In this document: one piece after another, positions 60,125-64,000 of the stretch | How positions within the stretch are numbered: position 1 is the stretch's first letter | Layout: every line of letters starts with the position of its first letter | Assembly (NCBI GenBank): GCA_905250125.1 | Contig: CAJNOL010000349.1 | Location: 86,029 to 150,028 of the forward strand | Length of the DNA: 64,000 nt | Reading direction: 5' to 3' | Origin: Rotaria sordida | Lineage: Eukaryota > Rotifera > Eurotatoria > Philodinida > Philodinidae | Notes under the pieces: generated by a model | Seen by the model: only the letters and a program-made list of their open reading frames with translations | Told to the model about the DNA's origin: nothing | Database searches by the model: none | Translations under genes and position numbers: made by a program

Positions 60125-61566
60125 ATACCATCGATGTAACCTGATGCAAACCATGAGTACTTTATCATAGGTACGAGCAGATGTAGGACAACTGATTGTG
60201 AATGAGAGTTTAAACGAATGATATTATTTCGTTCAGACAAGTTAATCGCAATATCATCGAGTTGAACATAATCGAAAATATGTCGGGCAATCAATTTCCA
60301 TTGTCTATTAAAGAAAGCATCAAGTGGTTGAATACGCGATGTAGTATGAGCCGGGATTTCTAGCCTTTTACATCCTTTGATAGCAGAATATATATCTGCA
60401 TTCCTTTGACCAGGCTAATAGTCCGAGAGTAAGAGAAATTGCGATGGACCGACGTACGAAGTACATGATGTCTCCAATATTCAACTAATGAAGTGGTAAG
60501 TTTTCCCAAAGAGCTGCATGTTACAACGACATTTGAAGCAGGAAATAATTTGTTTTTTATATCTAATAAAATGTGAATTAGTGTGTTAAATATGGGATAA
60601 ATAGTAGATTAACTCACTTTCACTCATCTTGCCCTTTGCCTCCTTCAAACAAAGAAAGAGGGGACCGACCAATTTTCCAGCAGCAGATATCATCAGCTGA
60701 ACTATGTAAGAATGTGTCGTAGCATTTTTTGATCTCACACGTGCCGTAGTAACCTTTTCATCCTCATACGAAAGGGTTCTACTAGAGTGAAGCTCTAATT
60801 CCCGTCCAACTTGATCGGTATTTAAAATTTCTTCATGTGCATAGTTCTGCATCTGCCGTTTAGCATCACGTACGAATGAATCTGCAGATTCAATAATAGC
60901 ATCAGTACCTTCTGTATGATGGCTAGTTACTAATTTTGTAGTTTTTCTGGAACAAATACGATGACGATATTTGAAGACTCGCAACCGGTGCTCAGATGCA
61001 TCAAATACAAGACTCGAATCTTCAGCAACTTTTTGTAGCGCCCATCGTTTTAAATCTCTATCATGAACAGGTAAAACATTTTCTCGAGCTTCTTCAAATA
61101 TGTCATACACAAAACCATCAATGATGTGTAACTTGTCTCGCTTGGTACCATGTTGTTCAATATAGTGACGAAAACGAGTAATATACTATCGGTGAGGAAC
61201 AGATTTGAACCGATGTTGAGTAGACTTCCAAGTGTGTTTTTTTCTTCCTTTTGAGTCACGCGCGTCGTAATAGTCGATAACTTTTTTCATATACTCGAGA
61301 CTGGAATTCGCTTAGGTCACCATATTCTTGCCCTCTGCTGACTTATCAAAACCAGGATCAATACTTTCATTAGCAGAATCGGCATCTTCATCTTCGAAAT
61401 CATCAAATTCTTCTTCGTCATCGTAATCGATAGTGGTATCCGATTCAATTTGATACGATGTGCAATTACAAACATTATCGATCATCTTCAGTAAGGAATT
61501 GATAATTTCTTCCTCACATGGATTTGATCTTGTTCTCCGATGGTGTGGACCTTCACTTTGAGTCAC
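60125..61566 (-). pseudogene. Pogo-like (DDE_1) transposase, decayed
   Basis: One minus-strand reading path covers about 450 residues. An acidic N-terminus (61312-61566) ends at TAA; next comes a basic region with a likely DNA-binding fold, interrupted by TAG near 61189. The DDE core follows: EEILNTDQVGRELELHSSRT (first catalytic Asp), MISAAGKLVGPLFLCLKEAK, then after a break NVVVTCSSLGKL and, near 60330, EIPAHTTSRIQPLDAFFNRQ (matching the PPHTSHxxQPLD motif of the family). The tail SWFASGYID runs into the telomere-like palindrome. The stops at 61312 and about 61189 sit at likely Gln codons. Not functional. Confidence 0.7.
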
Positions 61567-62540
61567 TCGATCAACTAACAGTTTTGCAATTCTTGTAAGG
61601 CTAATCGTTGTTCTGATTAAGCAGTGGAATTAAAAATGAAATACTGTACAATGAATATTCACCACAATCACGTGTTTCACAAAATACTTTCGTACGCGTC
61701 AATGGCTATAATTTAGTCTCTATCATACACTATAACAGAACGCGATAAAATGTATCAAATATCCATTTCTTTCATCTGCTATCATTAAACTGATACAGTT
61801 ATTGATGTTCTGGTATTTACAAGAAATAGCACGGCATACACAGATGAATTAAACGTTGAAAAGCTCCAAAATGATATACTAATAATAATATATAGTACTC
61901 AATAATATTTGAGCTTGTATTACGTTTTTCTTTGCGATATATTGTGGTGATATACAGTTAAAATCGTTATACTATCAGAAACTTGAAAATTCGATATCTC
62001 ATGATAGAAAGACTATGGGCTCAAATCCTTTAGAATTTATTCTAGTCTAGAGGTCTTCTGTATGTGCCATAAATATGAGCTTAAAAAGGAGGAATCATCT
62101 CGGGCGGTTCCCTCGTTAGCTATGTGACTCAAATTTTCTTACAATTATTCACAATCATCTAGAAATTATATTTTTTATGGACCATATAACATAATATGTG
62201 AAGTAAGAAAGTAAGGATGCCATTGTCCTGCGATATTTTATTCATACTAGCAGGGAACACTAATAGAAAGCTAAAGAATGACACAAAGAATAATGAATTC
62301 AACAGATATATGTCAGAATCGAGATAGAGTAATGAATTTATCTTCAAAAAAACTTAGTTTGTCTGATGAAGGTTTTTTTTTAATTTCCGCAGTGAATACT
62401 ATCGACAAGAAAAAGTCATTATTTGTTGTACAAGTTGGATCGATATGTTTCAACCTTCGATATTAGATGATGCTAGTATGTCCATTGTTGTTAATCCTTG
62501 GCTGTTCGATGATTCAAATGCAAGATCTAAAACAAAGCAT
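61567..62540. other. Non-coding stretch
   Basis: No gene recognised. The right end is the 3' flank of the trypsin-like gene. Confidence 0.35.
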
Positions 62541-64000
62541 TTAGGTATCAAGTTCAAGTTCGAACTCACTCGCTGAACGAAGTACTGTGGCCTCCGATGA
62601 ACACAATGTGGTCCATTCTAATGGTAAACATATTGCTCGTGGTGTGCAGCATGAGTTTACAACGCATACAGATGAGTTCGATGCGCATTCACCCGTCATG
62701 ATGTTGCAGGGTGTCAAAATAGAACAACGACTACCTGGTGCACAATAACTGACATTATTGATTGCCCGATAGTTAAAACATGGAGTCGATGATAAACGAC
62801 AACTATTGTTACTAACTGTATTTATGCTGCATGACGGTAGTGCACAGTTGAAGGATGGTTCTCGAGCGGAATGGGACGATGTAGCTGTTGTAAAACGAAC
62901 AGTTCGATGTCCAACTGCACAAGTATAGTTGGTCGGATCTGCAGTTTGATCTATATATTCAATAGGGCATAAGAAAAATGAGTAGAAGATGAGTTAACCG
63001 TATGTTCAGAGTATCAAAATGAATCGAGCAGTATTCATTTCTTCAAAAGAATTGGTCCTGTTTATGAAACTTATTTGATTTTACTCGCGGCTTTTGTATT
63101 TCTACATCTAAAGTACTAATAATCCTAATTTAGCATCTCTCAAAGAGAATTTGAGAACATCATTCGAATGAAATCACTCGTACGATGTTGAGTTCAAGCC
63201 ACAAAATTACTGAGTACGTTCATGTTTCACCAATAAACGATTCAGATTCCATATATCAAATAAAATTAAAAATTGTGTTCTCCTAGAAAATCTCAACGGC
63301 TAGATGAGTTCGAACGAGTGTAAAGAAAAACAAAGACTTTAAGACCCTTCATGTTGACAGTTTTGAGAATGAATTTTCATTTTTCTCATCTATTTCTCGT
63401 TACTTATGGTCAAAAGTTTTAGAATTGGCACATAAACAATCAATGTTTTCCTGGTGAAAAAGATCATGAAAATCTTCAAAATAAAACGAAGTTTTGAAGA
63501 TATTTGTTGAACATAGCCTATAAACAATTCTAATTCTGCTCCCTATGACTTTTCAAGTCATCCACTCATATTTAAGCTTCCATTGAAAAATATAGATTGC
63601 ATAGCTGAACCTGTGACACCATTTTTTTTGCTTGAAGATTTCTCGATTGAATTTTTATCCTGAATGATTCGATATTTGTTTTAACCGTCACAAAAGTTCA
63701 ATAGATGAGAGCCAAATCTAATAAATAATTACTTGAAATTAAACGCGACGAAATTGCTGTTGAGAATGACGTGTTCGTCATTGAAGTGATCCAACTATGA
63801 TAGGCAGCTACACGAGTATAACCACCAGCATAGATTGGTTGTGCGCAACCGAAACTGTTACTAGTCACACCGACCAATATCCACTGATTGCTAGTAGTGA
63901 ATGCCATTAGAGGTCCACCAGAGTCACCCACACATGTGTCTGAAAAGAAATGAACAATATACGATTTCAATAGTTCAGAAAAGTTTATGCGATCAACAAC
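62541..64000 (-). CDS. Trypsin-like serine protease with C-terminal Cys-rich extension (3' exons only)
   Basis: Two 3' exons are in the window: 63733-63939 and 62541-62950; earlier exons lie beyond the right edge. The first begins DTCVGDSGGPLM, containing the catalytic Ser loop of S1A proteases, and ends with GCAQPIYAGGYTRVAAYHSWI, the last strand and helix of the fold. Its donor (TTTCAA|GTAATT, phase 1) joins in frame to the second exon, which adds about 135 residues with roughly 20 cysteines: SFNCALPSCSINTVSNNSC, then CAPGSRCSILTPC, ECASNSSVC, NSCCTPRAIC. The tail resembles Cys-rich modules of bdelloid secreted proteins; its function is unknown. Likely a secreted or digestive protease. A proximal stop at 63698 would instead apply if the intron were retained. 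Confidence 0.8.
62951..63732. other. Long intron of the trypsin-like gene
   Basis: 782-base intron, GTAATT at its 5' end (minus strand) and TATATAG at its 3' end. No other gene recognised inside. Confidence 0.6.

Noticed and set aside
14600-61400. Possible alternative genetic code with TAA/TAG read as Gln
   Set aside because: Intact genes in the same window (GILT, GPCR, U-box, Kir, LamG) end at TAA/TAG/TGA and have no internal ones; only decayed copies contain them.
1-64000. CRISPR arrays, bacterial operons, phage or ribosome binding sites
   Set aside because: No regular direct-repeat/spacer array; introns and eukaryotic families show this is nuclear eukaryotic DNA.
1-64000. tRNA and rRNA genes
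   Set aside because: Stretches resembling the TTCRA loop (for example near 14210) lack matching acceptor and anticodon stems; no rRNA-like sequence was recognised.

Overview
The window looks like nuclear DNA from a bdelloid rotifer, most like the genus Rotaria. The evidence is: very AT-rich DNA with many short GT-AG introns of about 45-70 bases; several protein architectures that I know mainly from bdelloids (ART pseudogene of the TPR-linked kind, F-box relics, type II membrane proteins with Thr-rich stalks, a Cys-rich tail on a trypsin, a U-box protein with a C-terminal membrane anchor); and scattered TGTGGG-type repeats, the motif I remember as the bdelloid telomere repeat. Two 100-N assembly gaps are present (19113-19212 and 53030-53129). 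The second is almost certainly artificial.

Layout. 1-10.8 kb is a non-coding transposon graveyard: foldback MITEs, a hAT element inserted in a telomere-like repeat with a mariner-like foldback nested inside it, and a Tc1 relic. 10.9-11.7 kb holds an intronless secreted Cys-rich protein. 14-16 kb has an F-box relic between two telomere-like palindromes. 16.4-28.7 kb carries a plus-strand seven-exon gene for a type II membrane protein with three long introns full of transposon debris, including a hAT element and a mariner relic. 29.3-30.2 kb has two facing piggyBac C-terminal fragments. 30.5-31.7 kb is an inward-rectifier K+ channel (minus strand). 33.2-34.4 kb has a 53-bp hAT element and a decayed progranulin-like gene. 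36.5-37.6 kb is an ADP-ribosyltransferase pseudogene that ends at a telomere-like palindrome. 38.9-40.3 kb is an M14 carboxypeptidase (minus), 44.4-45.6 kb a rhodopsin-like GPCR (plus), 48.4-49.4 kb a complete five-exon GILT thiol reductase (minus), and 50.6-53.7 kb an eleven-exon type II membrane protein with two LamG-like domains (minus). 53.7-55.0 kb is a foldback element with GAGTACTC repeats. 55.7-57.3 kb has a frameshifted GNAT-like gene and a mariner relic. 58-59.4 kb has an orphan bdelloid-type extracellular domain and a U-box protein. 60.1-61.6 kb is a decayed pogo-like DDE transposase. 62.5 kb to the right edge holds the 3' exons of a trypsin-like protease with a Cys-rich extension.

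The genes do not form an operon or a shared pathway. They are independent genes for surface, secreted, lysosomal and signalling proteins, set in a mobile-element-rich background. The most unusual signal is a family of at least 13 palindromes whose arms are TGTGGG-like and CCCACA-like repeats, always in the order G-arm, spacer, C-arm. Several lie next to broken gene fragments.
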